From assembly GCF_002013465.1 (NCBI RefSeq), contig NZ_MAFC01000012.1:29351-93350 (forward strand): a DNA stretch of 64,000 nt, in the 5' to 3' direction. Positions 9,039 through 17,815 of the stretch are shown here, in pieces. A program made the position numbers and the translations under genes. Under the pieces are notes generated by a model that searched no databases, had not been told where the DNA came from, and worked only from the letters and a program-made list of their open reading frames with translations. The DNA is from Mycobacterium sp. D16R12. GTDB taxonomy: Bacteria > Actinomycetota > Actinomycetes > Mycobacteriales > Mycobacteriaceae. The stretch's first letter is position 1, and the number at the start of each line of letters is the position of its first letter.

Positions 9039-9905
9039 TCAGGCCCCTTTGAGCGACAGCTCGATCCTGGCCGCCGACGGAGCACAATTCCCGGCGCCTG
9101 TGCGCAGTGTGGCGAGCGCACCGGCCACGTTCGCTCGTCGCAGGGCCGTCTCGGCTCCGTGCGGCCACCACGCGGCGAGCACGCCGGCGAACACGTCACC
9201 GGCACCGGTGGTGTCGATCGGCCGCACCGGATACGACGGAACCGTGATCTCGCCCTGGGGGCTGCGGTAACGCGATCCTTCGTCGCCCAGCGTGGTCACC
9301 AGGTGTCGCGACGGGTACAGCCAGGATCTGGCCTCGGTCTGGTTGACGACGACCACGCTCGCGCGAAAGGCCAGCTCCGCCAGGTCGGGTGAGCGCTCGG
9401 GTACCGGGGAGGCGTTGAGCACGAATTGCTTTCCGGCGGCGGCGGCCCACCGCGCCGCCCTCAGCGCGATCGAAACCGGGATCTCCAACTGGCACAGCAA
9501 CACATCGTGCGAGCAGATGATGTCCTTGTGCACCTTCTCGTCCAAGATGAAGGCACTGTTGGCGCCGGGGGCCACCACGATGGAGTTCTCACCGGAATCC
9601 TCGACGGTGATGGTGGCCATTCCGCTGGGGCCGTCCACCTCGACGAGCCCGTCGATGCCAATGTTGTTGTCTTCCAGGTGAGATCGCAGCATGGGCGCGG
9701 CACCGTCGGAACCCACCGCTCCGATGAACTGCACCGAGGCGCCGGCACGCGCCGCGGCGACGGCCTGATTGGCGCCCTTGCCGCCGGGAGCGGGCAGGGC
9801 CGATGTCGCCAGCACCGTCGCACCCGGGGCGGGCAGCTCCTCCACCCGCAACGTCAGATCCATGTTGACGCTGCCGAGGACACATACTGTGGCTAACTCG
9901 GTCAC
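9039..9905 (-). CDS. rbsK: Ribokinase, PfkB family
   Basis: 288 residues. Phosphorylates D-ribose to ribose 5-phosphate. The PfkB signatures are present: N-terminal GSVNMDLTLRVEELPAPGATV and GGKGANQAVAAARAG (about 41-55), and C-terminal DTTGAGDVFAGVLAAWW with the catalytic Asp. Start GTG 9905 lies 6 nt after a TAGCCT box, so the mRNA is probably leaderless. Divergent from proA. Other PfkB sugars are possible, but the position matches M. tuberculosis rbsK near proA. Confidence 0.85.
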   Translation of the reverse strand: MTELATVCVLGSVNMDLTLRVEELPAPGATVLATSALPAPGGKGANQAVAAARAGASVQFIGAVGSDGAAPMLRSHLEDNNIGIDGLVEVDGPSGMATITVEDSGENSIVVAPGANSAFILDEKVHKDIICSHDVLLCQLEIPVSIALRAARWAAAAGKQFVLNASPVPERSPDLAELAFRASVVVVNQTEARSWLYPSRHLVTTLGDEGSRYRSPQGEITVPSYPVRPIDTTGAGDVFAGVLAAWWPHGAETALRRANVAGALATLRTGAGNCAPSAARIELSLKGA

Positions 9906-9911
9906 CCGCCT

Positions 9912-9955
9912 AGGCTAGTCCTGGCGCAGCTACATTTCGGGCACCCGGATACCCT
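9912..9955. promoter_or_regulatory. Divergent leaderless promoters of rbsK and proA
   Basis: On the minus strand TAGCCT (9917-9912) is followed by six bases and the rbsK GTG. On the plus strand TACCCT (9950-9955) is followed by six bases and the proA ATG. Both -10 boxes and upstream elements share the 56-nt gap, so polymerases on the two promoters would overlap. Confidence 0.65.
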
Positions 9956-9961
9956 GACACG

Positions 9962-11266
9962 ATGAGCGTTTCAACCAACGAGTTGGCCGCACCCACGGCG
10001 GACGTCTCCGGTGTCGCCGCGGATCTGCGCGCGGACGTTCATGATGCCGCCCGGCGGGCGCGGGTCGCGGCCCGCGATCTGGCCCGGCTGACCGCAGACA
10101 CGAAGAACATCGCACTTCTTGCGGCGGCCGATGCGATTGTCGCCGCCACCGATTCGGTCATCACGGCCAACGCCGATGACCTGCAGCGAGCTCGAGACGC
10201 AGGTATCGGGGTGGCCATGCTCGATCGGCTCGCTCTGGATGAGCGCCGGATCGCCGGTATCGCCGACGGACTACGCCAGGTCGCTGGTCTGCCGGACCCC
10301 ATCGGGGAGGTACTGCGTGGCTCCACCCGGCCCAACGGACTGCGCCTGCGTCAGATCAGGGTGCCGCTCGGGGTGGTCGGCATGGTGTACGAGGGGCGAC
10401 CGAACGTCACGGTCGATGCCTTCGGGTTGACTCTCAAGTCGGGTAACGCGGTGTTGCTGCGCGGCAGCTCTTCGGCCGCAACCTCCAACGCCGAACTCGT
10501 GCGGGTGCTGCGTGAATCGCTGGTCGCCAGCGGGCTGCCCGCCGATGCCGTGCAGCTGCTCGACAGCCAGGACCGGGTGACGGTGACCCATCTCATCCAG
10601 GCGCGCGGCCTCGTCGACGTCGTGATTCCGCGCGGCGGAGCCGGCCTCATCGACGCCGTGGTCCGCGACGCGCAGGTGCCCACCATCGAAACCGGGGTCG
10701 GCAATTGCCATGTGTATGTGCATGCCGATGCCGACCTCGAGCTGGCCGAGCGGATCCTGTTGAACTCCAAGACCCGCCGCCCGAGCGTGTGCAATGCCGC
10801 GGAGACGCTCCTCATCGACCGTGACATCGCGGAGGTCGCGGTGCCGCGACTGGTCGGCGCACTGCAGGCCGCCGGGGTCACCGTGCACGGTGACTTGGCA
10901 GTGCCGGGCGTCGTTCCGCTGACCGAGGCGGACTTCGGCACCGAGTACCTGTCACTGGATATCGCGGCCGCCGTCGTCGACGACCTCGACGCCGCGGTTC
11001 GCCACATCGAGCAGTACTCCAGTGGACACACCGATGCCATCGTCACCGCGAATCTCGGTGCGGCCCAGGAATTCACCGATCGTGTCGACAGCGCTGCCGT
11101 GATGGTCAACGCGTCCACCGCGTTCACCGACGGCGAGCAGTTCGGCTTCGGCGCGGAGATCGGCATCTCGACTCAGAAGCTGCACGCCCGCGGCCCCATG
11201 GGGCTGCCCGAACTGACCACAACCAAGTGGATCGTCTTCGGAGACGGTCAGATCCGTCCCGCCTAA
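9962..11266 (+). CDS. proA: Gamma-glutamyl phosphate reductase
   Basis: 434 residues. NADPH-dependent reduction of gamma-glutamyl phosphate to glutamate semialdehyde in proline synthesis. The aldehyde-dehydrogenase fold shows [29 protein letters not shown], the catalytic Cys in [13 protein letters not shown] (about residue 278) and [16 protein letters not shown] at the end. ATG 9962 is immediately downstream of a TACCCT box, so it is probably translated without a leader. It is separated from proB by about 3.7 kb of unrelated genes. 14 nt separate it from the MoxR gene. Confidence 0.95.
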   Translation: MSVSTNELAAPTADVSGVAADLRADVHDAARRARVAARDLARLTADTKNIALLAAADAIVAATDSVITANADDLQRARDAGIGVAMLDRLALDERRIAGIADGLRQVAGLPDPIGEVLRGSTRPNGLRLRQIRVPLGVVGMVYEGRPNVTVDAFGLTLKSGNAVLLRGSSSAATSNAELVRVLRESLVASGLPADAVQLLDSQDRVTVTHLIQARGLVDVVIPRGGAGLIDAVVRDAQVPTIETGVGNCHVYVHADADLELAERILLNSKTRRPSVCNAAETLLIDRDIAEVAVPRLVGALQAAGVTVHGDLAVPGVVPLTEADFGTEYLSLDIAAAVVDDLDAAVRHIEQYSSGHTDAIVTANLGAAQEFTDRVDSAAVMVNASTAFTDGEQFGFGAEIGISTQKLHARGPMGLPELTTTKWIVFGDGQIRPA

Positions 11267-11280
11267 CACCTGGAGAACGA

Positions 11281-12153
11281 GTGGACCGAACCGAGACCGC
11301 GCCGATGTTCACGAGCATCGACGACGTCATCGCCCGGCTGGCCGAGACTGGATACCTCGCCGACACCGCCACCGCCACGGCGGTATTTCTTGCCGACCGA
11401 CTGGGCAAGCCGCTCCTGGTGGAAGGGCCCGCGGGCGTCGGCAAGACCGAATTGGCCAGGGCGGTAGCGCAAACCACGGGCTCGGGTCTGGTGCGTCTGC
11501 AGTGCTACGAAGGCGTTGACGAGGCACGCGCACTCTACGAGTGGAACCACGCCAAACAGATCTTGCGTATCCAGGCGGGATCGGGCAACTGGGACGAGAC
11601 CAAGACCGACGTCTTCGCCGAGGAATTCCTGCTGTCACGGCCGCTGCTCACCGCGATCCGCCGCGAGGAACCCACGGTTCTGCTCATCGACGAGACCGAT
11701 AAGGCCGATATCGAGATCGAGGGCCTGCTGCTGGAGGTGCTCAGTGACTTCGCGGTCACTGTCCCCGAGTTGGGCACCATCCAGGCCAGCCGGAAGCCCT
11801 TCGTTCTCCTTACCTCCAACGCCACCCGTGAGCTGTCCGAGGCGCTCAAGCGGCGCTGCCTGTTCCTGCACATCGACTTCCCCGATGCCGAGCTGGAACG
11901 ACGCATCCTGCTCAAACGGGTGCCGGAGCTGCCTGCCGCACTCGCAGAGGAGCTGGTGCGCATCATCGGAGTGCTGCGCAACATGCAGCTCAAGAAGGTT
12001 CCCTCGGTGGCCGAGACCATCGACTGGGGGCGCACCATTTTGGCGCTCGGTCTGGACACTCTCGACGACGCCGTCATCGCGTCTACGCTCGGCGTGATTC
12101 TCAAACATCACTCCGACCAGCAGCGTGCCGCCGGAGAGCTGAGGCTGAACTGA
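11281..12153 (+). CDS. MoxR-type AAA+ ATPase
   Basis: 290 residues. MoxR ATPases act as chaperones that usually partner with a von Willebrand factor A protein, as here. Walker A is GPAGVGKTEL (about residue 47), Walker B VLLIDETDK, sensor 1 LLTSNATRELSEALKRRC. Start GTG 11281 follows TGGAGAACGA; ATG 11305 is a possible internal start. Its stop TGA overlaps the ATG of a 10-codon mini-ORF, which in turn overlaps the VWA gene, so the pair is tightly coupled. Homologous in place to Rv2426c. The substrate is unknown. Confidence 0.9.
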   Translation: MDRTETAPMFTSIDDVIARLAETGYLADTATATAVFLADRLGKPLLVEGPAGVGKTELARAVAQTTGSGLVRLQCYEGVDEARALYEWNHAKQILRIQAGSGNWDETKTDVFAEEFLLSRPLLTAIRREEPTVLLIDETDKADIEIEGLLLEVLSDFAVTVPELGTIQASRKPFVLLTSNATRELSEALKRRCLFLHIDFPDAELERRILLKRVPELPAALAEELVRIIGVLRNMQLKKVPSVAETIDWGRTILALGLDTLDDAVIASTLGVILKHHSDQQRAAGELRLN

Positions 12154-12185
12154 TGAGCGCTCGCGCGAAGAAGAGACGGCACTAA
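12153..12185 (+). CDS. Junction mini-ORF A (MSARAKKRRH)
   Basis: A 10-codon ORF that begins inside the MoxR stop (TGATG) and whose TAA overlaps the ATG of the VWA gene (TAATG). Bases 2-13 and 15-19 are identical to the mini-ORF at 59763, and it resembles those at 29630 and 51464(-). The purine-rich centre GCGAAGAAGAG can serve as ribosome-binding site for the next gene. The peptide may be incidental; a translational-coupling element is the better reading. Confidence 0.5.
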   Translation: MSARAKKRRH

Positions 12186-13597
12186 TGCCCGCGCGTAAGC
12201 CTCCCAAGCCGTCGCTGCCCCTGGCGCCGCACGGTCTGCCGGGTCATCTGGTGGGTTTTGTGGAAGCACTACGCGAACAAGGCATCTCGGTGGGTCCTTC
12301 GGAAACCGTGGACGCGGGCCGCGTGATGACGGTGCTGGGACTGCAGAGCCGGACCGAACTCCGTGAAGGTCTGGCCTGCGCGGTCTTGCGCCGCGCCGAT
12401 CATCGGCCAACCTTCGACGTGCTGTTCGACCTGTGGTTCCCGCCCGCGCTGGGCGCCCGTTTCGTCGAGGTCGACGATGATGGCATCGATATTGACGATA
12501 TCGAGCAGGTACGTGAGCAGTTGATCGACCTGCTGGCCTCCGACGCCGGCGATCTGCCGCTGAACTCGTTGATCGCTCAGATTGTGGAGGCATACGGGAA
12601 GTACAACTCCACCCGGGGAACCTCCTACTCGGCCTATCAGGCCATGAAATCGCTGTCGCTGGACCAGATCGAGGCCAAACTGCTGATGGGCCTGCTCGGC
12701 AGTGGCGACGATACGTCACCAACGGACCAGGCGGTCGCGAAAGCTGTTGCCAAACAGCGCATCTCCAAGGTGCGCCAGCTCGTGGAGGCGGAGACCAAAC
12801 GCCGCACCGCCGAACAGCTGGGGCGGGAACGAGTGACCGCGTACGGGGTGCCGCAATTGGCCGAGAACGTGGAGTTCCTGCGCGCTTCGGGGGAGCAGCT
12901 GCGGAACATGCAACGGGTGGTGCACCCGTTGGCGCGGATGTTGGCCAGCCGTCTGGCAGCCCGGCGCCGCCGTGCCCACACCGGTCAGATCGATCTGCGC
13001 CGCACCCTGCGCAAGTCCATGTCCACCGGCGGTGTGCCCATCGACGTCGTGCAGAAGAAGCCCCGTCCGGCTCGCCCCGAGCTGGTGGTGCTCTGCGATG
13101 TGTCGGGATCGGTGGCCGGGTTCTCGCATTTCACGCTGCTGCTGGTGCATGCACTGCGTCAGCAGTTCTCGCGGGTCCGTGTCTTCGCGTTCATCGACAC
13201 CACCGACGAGGTGACCCACCTGTTCACGCCCGACACCGACCTGGCCGAGGCCATCGTGCGGATCACCCGGGAGGCAGAGGTGTTCACCGGCGACGGACAC
13301 AGCGACTACGGGCACGCCTTCAAGACGTTTATCGAGAAGTTCCCGACGGTCCTTTCCCCGCGCAGTGCGCTGCTGATCCTGGGTGACGGACGCACCAACT
13401 ACCGCAATCCTGCCGTCGAGGTGCTCTCCTCGATGGTGTCCTCGAGCCGGCACGCTCACTGGCTCAATCCCGAGCCCAAGAACCACTGGGGAACCGGAGA
13501 TTCGGCCGCCACGCGGTACCAGGACGCCATCACCATGCACGAATGCCGATCGGCCAAGCAGCTGGCCACGGTGATCGACAACCTGCTGCCCGTCTAG
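12185..13597 (+). CDS. VWA-domain (CoxE-like) protein paired with MoxR
   Basis: 470 residues. The N-terminal half is helical and acidic/basic; the C-terminal about 200 residues form a von Willebrand factor A domain with MIDAS motif [11 protein letters not shown] (about residue 302) and [23 protein letters not shown] segment and [11 protein letters not shown] complete the metal site. Such proteins cooperate with MoxR ATPases in metal insertion or complex maturation; the target here is not evident. Cytoplasmic, no signal peptide. ATG 12185 shares its A with the stop of the preceding mini-ORF. Confidence 0.88.
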   Translation: MPARKPPKPSLPLAPHGLPGHLVGFVEALREQGISVGPSETVDAGRVMTVLGLQSRTELREGLACAVLRRADHRPTFDVLFDLWFPPALGARFVEVDDDGIDIDDIEQVREQLIDLLASDAGDLPLNSLIAQIVEAYGKYNSTRGTSYSAYQAMKSLSLDQIEAKLLMGLLGSGDDTSPTDQAVAKAVAKQRISKVRQLVEAETKRRTAEQLGRERVTAYGVPQLAENVEFLRASGEQLRNMQRVVHPLARMLASRLAARRRRAHTGQIDLRRTLRKSMSTGGVPIDVVQKKPRPARPELVVLCDVSGSVAGFSHFTLLLVHALRQQFSRVRVFAFIDTTDEVTHLFTPDTDLAEAIVRITREAEVFTGDGHSDYGHAFKTFIEKFPTVLSPRSALLILGDGRTNYRNPAVEVLSSMVSSSRHAHWLNPEPKNHWGTGDSAATRYQDAITMHECRSAKQLATVIDNLLPV

Positions 13598-13615
13598 CGC
13601 GGGTCAGCACTCCAG

Positions 13616-13621
13616 TAAGCT
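13616..13621 (+). promoter_or_regulatory. -10 box for leaderless nadD
   Basis: TAAGCT followed by eight bases and the GTG of nadD at 13630. No ribosome-binding site lies between, which fits leaderless initiation of the nadD-rsfS-gpgP-octT-degV operon. Confidence 0.55.
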
Positions 13622-13629
13622 GGCAATTC

Positions 13630-14289
13630 GTGCAATCTGTCCCCGACACTCTTCGCGCAAGCGGCTCGCCGCAGCGCCGCCGGCTTGGCGTGATGGGCGG
13701 GACGTTCGACCCCATTCATAACGGTCACTTGGTTGCCGCCAGCGAGGTCGCCGGCCGATTTGAGCTCGACGAGGTCATCTTCGTGCCGACGGGACAGCCG
13801 TGGCAGAAGCAGGGGCGCAAGGTCAGCCCCGCTGAGCATCGGTACCTGATGACCGTCATCGCGACCGCATCGAATCCGCGGTTCACCGTCAGCCGGGCCG
13901 ATATCGACCGTGGCGGCGCGACCTACACCGTCGATACGCTCATCGACCTACGAGACGCGCATCCCGACGCGGACCTCTACTTCATCACCGGCGCCGACGC
14001 GCTGGCATCGATCCTGTCGTGGGAGAACTGGGAGCAGCTGTTCACCTTGGCCAAGTTCATAGGGGTCAGCCGACCCGGTTACGAACTGAGTTCGGACCAC
14101 ATCGCCCATGCCGGGCTGCCTCCCGACGGCCTCTCGCTCGTCGAAGTGCCCGCGCTCGCCATCTCATCCACCGACTGCCGGATTCGGGCGGGCCAGGCGC
14201 GGCCGATTTGGTACCTGGTACCGGACGGGGTCGTGCAGTACGTCGCCAAACATCAGCTTTACAGTCAGAACCGAGGGGACTCCGCATGA
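13630..14289 (+). CDS. nadD: Nicotinate-nucleotide adenylyltransferase
   Basis: 219 residues. Converts nicotinate mononucleotide to deamido-NAD with ATP. The nucleotidyltransferase motif [16 protein letters not shown] is near the N-terminus and [11 protein letters not shown] (the ISSTxxR motif) near the end. GTG 13630 is chosen because of the -10 box 8 nt upstream; the frame is open further upstream through the VWA gene. Its stop overlaps rsfS (ATGA). Starts the operon nadD-rsfS-gpgP-octT-degV. Confidence 0.93.
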   Translation: MQSVPDTLRASGSPQRRRLGVMGGTFDPIHNGHLVAASEVAGRFELDEVIFVPTGQPWQKQGRKVSPAEHRYLMTVIATASNPRFTVSRADIDRGGATYTVDTLIDLRDAHPDADLYFITGADALASILSWENWEQLFTLAKFIGVSRPGYELSSDHIAHAGLPPDGLSLVEVPALAISSTDCRIRAGQARPIWYLVPDGVVQYVAKHQLYSQNRGDSA

Positions 14290-14687
14290 CCGCTACCGCA
14301 GATGCCGTCGAGCTTGCGACGCTGGCCGCCCAGGCCGCCGCAGCCAAGCTCGCCACCGATGTCGTCGTCATCGACGTCTCCGAACAGCTGGTCATCACCG
14401 ACTGCTTCGTGATCGCCTCGGCCGCCAATGAGCGTCAGGTGAACGCGATCGTCGACGAGGTGGAAGAGCAGCTGCGCCGGCGCGGTCACAAGCCGGTGCG
14501 CCGTGAAGGTGGCCGCGAGGGACGCTGGACGCTCCTGGACTATGTGGATGTGGTTGTGCACGTCCAGCATGAAGATGAACGTAATTACTATGCGCTGGAG
14601 CGGCTTTGGCGTGACTGCCCGACCATCCCGGTGGATCTGGACGCGTTGCCGGCCGATACCCCGGCCGACACGGAGGACGACGCATGA
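14286..14687 (+). CDS. rsfS: Ribosomal silencing factor RsfS
   Basis: 133 residues. RsfS binds L14 on the 50S subunit and blocks joining with 30S when nutrients are scarce. Diagnostic segments: [67 protein letters not shown]. The ATG overlaps the nadD stop and its TGA overlaps the gpgP ATG. The acidic tail is short. Position matches Rv2420c. Confidence 0.95.
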   Translation: MTATADAVELATLAAQAAAAKLATDVVVIDVSEQLVITDCFVIASAANERQVNAIVDEVEEQLRRRGHKPVRREGGREGRWTLLDYVDVVVHVQHEDERNYYALERLWRDCPTIPVDLDALPADTPADTEDDA

Positions 14688-15349
14688 TCCGTCGGTTGGT
14701 GCTGCTGCGACATGGGCAGACGACCTTCAACGCCGACAGCCGAATGCAAGGACAGCTGGACACCGGACTGTCGGATCTGGGCCGGGCGCAGGCGATTGCG
14801 GCCGCAGAGGTGCTGGCCAAGCGGCTGCCACTGGTGATTGTTTCCTCGGATCTGCAGCGGGCGTATGACACCGCGACGGCGCTGGCGGATCGCTGCCATG
14901 TCGGAGTGTCGGTCGATGAGCGGCTGCGGGAGACTCATCTTGGCGATTGGCAGGGGTTGACCCATCACGAGGTCGACGCCATTGCCCCCGGGGCTCGGGC
15001 GGCGTGGCGCGATGACGCGACGCTGGCACCACACGGCGGAGAGAGCCGCATCGACGTCGCCAATCGCAGCCTGCCCCTCGTCGCCGAACTTGTTGACTCG
15101 GTGACGGAATGGGGAACCGATGAGCGCGATCACCCGGTGGTCCTTGTTGCCCACGGTGGTCTGATCGCCGCGCTCACCGCCGCACTGCTGCGGCTGGATG
15201 TCAGCAACTGGCCGGTACTCGGCGGGATGGGCAATGCGAGCTGGGTCCAGCTGGGCGGACATTCGGCCGACGGCGCCGGGTTCGACGACATCCGGTGGCG
15301 CCTGGACGTGTGGAACGCCTCGGCGCAGGTGACCAATGACGTCCTCTGA
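14684..15349 (+). CDS. gpgP: Glucosyl-3-phosphoglycerate phosphatase, histidine-phosphatase family
   Basis: 221 residues. Histidine phosphatase: catalytic RHGQTTFN (residues 9-16), second arginine in [11 protein letters not shown], catalytic Glu in [11 protein letters not shown], and VAHGG near residue 157. The location between rsfS and octT matches Rv2419c, the phosphatase that removes phosphate from glucosyl-3-phosphoglycerate in methylglucose lipopolysaccharide synthesis. That specific role rests on synteny; the fold alone only says phosphoglycerate-mutase-like. Overlaps octT by 14 nt. Confidence 0.85.
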   Translation: MIRRLVLLRHGQTTFNADSRMQGQLDTGLSDLGRAQAIAAAEVLAKRLPLVIVSSDLQRAYDTATALADRCHVGVSVDERLRETHLGDWQGLTHHEVDAIAPGARAAWRDDATLAPHGGESRIDVANRSLPLVAELVDSVTEWGTDERDHPVVLVAHGGLIAALTAALLRLDVSNWPVLGGMGNASWVQLGGHSADGAGFDDIRWRLDVWNASAQVTNDVL

Positions 15350-16079
15350 GGGCGGCTCAGAGCGTAAGAAGCTGCTGATCTTTGCGGACTCGTTGTCCTA
15401 CTACGGACCAACCGGGGGTCTACCCGCCGACGATCCCAGGATCTGGCCCAATATCGTTGGGCAGCATCTTGGTTGGGAAGTCGAACTGATCGCCCGAATC
15501 GGCTGGACCTGCCGGGACGTGTGGTGGGCGGCCATCCAGGACCCGCGGGCATGGGCAGCGGTACCGCACACCGGGGCCGTCATCTTCGCGACAAGTGGGA
15601 TGGATTCGCTGCCTTCGCCGCTGCCGACTGCCTTGCGGGAGTCGATCAGGCTGATTCGTCCGCCCAGATTGCGCAGCTGGATCCGTGACGGTTACGGCTG
15701 GTTGCAGCCCCGGCTCTCGCCCATTGCGCGGGTGGCACTGCCCCCCAAGCTCACCGTGGAATACCTGGAAAAGACGCGTGGTGCACTGGATTTCAACCGC
15801 CCCGGGCTGCCCATGATCGCCTCATTGCCGTCGGTGCACATCGCCGAGTCATATGGCCGCGTGCACTCGGGCAGGGAAGCCACCGCATCGGCCATCCAGA
15901 GCTGGGCGTCCGAACACAAGATGCCGGTGGTGGACCTGAAGGAAGCCGTCGGCGAGGAGATCTTCTCGGGCCGGGGGAACCCGGACGGAATCCACTGGAA
16001 CTTTGTCGCACACGAGCGCGTTGCCGAATTGATGATCAACGCGCTGCGGACCGTGCTGCCCGAGCTCGGGGTTCGGTGA
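15336..16079 (+). CDS. octT: SGNH-hydrolase-like octanoyltransferase OctT
   Basis: 247 residues. SGNH/GDSL fold: block I is FADSLSYYG (Ser at about residue 19), and the C-terminal DGIHWN carries the catalytic Asp and His. In M. tuberculosis the syntenic Rv2418c acylates diglucosylglycerate with octanoate, an early step in methylglucose lipopolysaccharide synthesis. The assignment is by position and motif. No signal peptide, so cytoplasmic. Its ATG lies inside the 3' end of gpgP, with a 14-nt overlap, indicating coupling. Confidence 0.82.
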   Translation: MTSSEGGSERKKLLIFADSLSYYGPTGGLPADDPRIWPNIVGQHLGWEVELIARIGWTCRDVWWAAIQDPRAWAAVPHTGAVIFATSGMDSLPSPLPTALRESIRLIRPPRLRSWIRDGYGWLQPRLSPIARVALPPKLTVEYLEKTRGALDFNRPGLPMIASLPSVHIAESYGRVHSGREATASAIQSWASEHKMPVVDLKEAVGEEIFSGRGNPDGIHWNFVAHERVAELMINALRTVLPELGVR

Positions 16080-16082
16080 GCC

Positions 16083-16919
16083 ATGCCGGTTGTGGTGGTA
16101 ACAGATACCGGGGCGCGACTGCAGCCGCAAGACGCCGAGATGCTGGGTATCCGGCTGGTGCCGTTGCATGTGTTGACCGGCGATCTGGACCTGCGTGACG
16201 GGGTGGATCCCATTCCCGCCTCGGTGTACGAGAAGGGCCGTGCCACCACCGCCGGTGCGTCGCCGGCCGAGCTGACCGAGGTATATCGGCAGGCCCTGAT
16301 CGACAGCGGCGGCGACGGCGTGGTCGCGGTCCATCTGTCCGGCAGATTGTCGAGCACGTTCGAAGCCGCCGAGCAGGCGGCCCGCGAGTACGGCGATCGG
16401 CTGCATGTCGTTGATTCACGGTCGGCCGCGATGGGCAGCGGTTTCGTCGCGCTGGCCGCGGCCCGGGCCGCAGCCGCCGGAGCCGATCTGAGTGCGGCAT
16501 ACCAGGCCGCGCGGGACGCGGTGGGGCGCAGTAGATGTGTCATGGTGGTGCATAAGTTGGACCATCTGCGGCGCAGCGGACGTATCAGCGCCACCTCATC
16601 CTGGCTCGGCACCGCGCTGGCCCTCAAACCGGTGCTGCAGATCGACGATGACGGGAAGCTGGTTCTTGCGCAGCGCGTCCGCACGGCCACCAAGGCGATC
16701 GGGGCGATGGTCGACAACATCGTCGACTTCGTGGGGGAGCGTCGCGTCTCGGTGACAATCCACCACGTCGACAACACCGAAACCGCCCAGAAGGTCAATG
16801 AATTGGTGTGTTCGCGGCTGAACACCGCGCATGATCCGGTGATCTCGGAGATGGGGCCGGTGCTGGCAGTGCACGTGGGGCCTGGTGCTGTCGGGGTATG
16901 CGCCGAACCCGTGGAGTGA
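16083..16919 (+). CDS. DegV family fatty-acid-binding protein
   Basis: 278 residues. DegV proteins bind a fatty acid; in some Gram-positives they present it to a fatty acid kinase (FakA), which I do not see here. Motifs: VVVTDTGARL at the start, TTAGASPAEL (ligand-binding loop), HLSGRLSSTFEAA, and LDHLRRSGRIS. The conserved DSxxxL variant is DTGARL. Begins 3 nt after the octT stop, so likely the last gene of this operon. Matches Rv2417c in position. Cytoplasmic. Confidence 0.87.
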   Translation: MPVVVVTDTGARLQPQDAEMLGIRLVPLHVLTGDLDLRDGVDPIPASVYEKGRATTAGASPAELTEVYRQALIDSGGDGVVAVHLSGRLSSTFEAAEQAAREYGDRLHVVDSRSAAMGSGFVALAAARAAAAGADLSAAYQAARDAVGRSRCVMVVHKLDHLRRSGRISATSSWLGTALALKPVLQIDDDGKLVLAQRVRTATKAIGAMVDNIVDFVGERRVSVTIHHVDNTETAQKVNELVCSRLNTAHDPVISEMGPVLAVHVGPGAVGVCAEPVE

Positions 16920-17002
16920 GATACGGGCGTTCGGAGTTCTCCACAGCTTTGTATTGATCCACAGATACCGATTCACCTCTGGCCGGGTGCTCAGGCGCCT
17001 TC

Positions 17003-17008
17003 TAGCGT
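17003..17008 (+). promoter_or_regulatory. -10 box for leaderless comEA
   Basis: TAGCGT followed by six bases and the comEA ATG at 17015; no ribosome-binding site between. The 95-nt gap after degV therefore likely starts a new transcript. Confidence 0.6.
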
Positions 17009-17014
17009 CGGGAT

Positions 17015-17815
17015 ATGGAACCCGAGCTGCTGCACCGACGCCTTGCACCGCCCGGGCGCGAGGCTGACGATGATGACGACGACGTCGATCTCGCGGGGGC
17101 GGCCGGTGCGGAACCGGATCCCGCGTTGCGTTGGCTCCCGGATTCACTGACGCCGGGCGGTACGCGCGGGTGGCTGGAGTCTGTCCGCACCGACCCCGGT
17201 CGTGCCGGGATGGTTGCCCTGGGTGCCATTGGCTTACTGGCGGTACTGGTTACCGTCTTCACGTTGATGCGTCAGCCGCCACCCCCGGTGAGCGCAAATC
17301 TTCCTCCGGTGCAACCGGTTTCATCGAGTTCCGCGTCCGCGCCGAGTTCGTTGGTCATCAGTGTGGCCGGCCTGGTGAAGCGACCGGGCCTGGTCACGTT
17401 GTCCAGTGGTGCGCGGGTGGCCGACGCGGTGACGGCGGCCGGGGGTGCGGTCGATGGCGCCGACGTCGTGACGCTCAACATGGCTCGGCCGGTTGTCGAT
17501 GGCGATCAGATAGTGGTCGGCCTGGCTCCGGCGCCTGGGCAGCCCGTAGGGATGGCGAGTTCGATTATCGCCGCCGGGCAGTCAGCTTCCGCGAGTGGCG
17601 GCGCCAGGGGATCGGTACCGCCGGGGCGGATAAGCCTCAACACGGCAACCGAATCCGAGCTGGACGCGCTACCCGGCGTGGGGCCTGTGATGGCGGCGTC
17701 GATTGTGCGGTGGCGTTCTGAACACGGCAAGTTCACCAGCATCGATCAGCTCTCGGAGGTCGACGGGTTCGGTCCCGCGCGGTTGGACAAGCTGCGCGCT
17801 CTTGTCGTGTTGTGA
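17015..17815 (+). CDS. comEA: ComEA-type helix-hairpin-helix DNA-binding protein
   Basis: 266 residues. An acidic cytoplasmic N-terminus (DDDDDVDLAGAAG) is followed by one membrane segment (about 67-88, MVALGAIGLLAVLVTVFTLM), a Pro/Ser linker, an SLBB-like domain (VAGLVKRPGLVTLSSGARVADAV), and a C-terminal pair of helix-hairpin-helix motifs (LNTATESELDALPGVGPVMAASI). In naturally competent bacteria ComEA binds incoming DNA outside the membrane. The stop overlaps comEC. The acidic N-terminal region is longer than in Bacillus ComEA. Confidence 0.9.
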   Translation: MEPELLHRRLAPPGREADDDDDDVDLAGAAGAEPDPALRWLPDSLTPGGTRGWLESVRTDPGRAGMVALGAIGLLAVLVTVFTLMRQPPPPVSANLPPVQPVSSSSASAPSSLVISVAGLVKRPGLVTLSSGARVADAVTAAGGAVDGADVVTLNMARPVVDGDQIVVGLAPAPGQPVGMASSIIAAGQSASASGGARGSVPPGRISLNTATESELDALPGVGPVMAASIVRWRSEHGKFTSIDQLSEVDGFGPARLDKLRALVVL

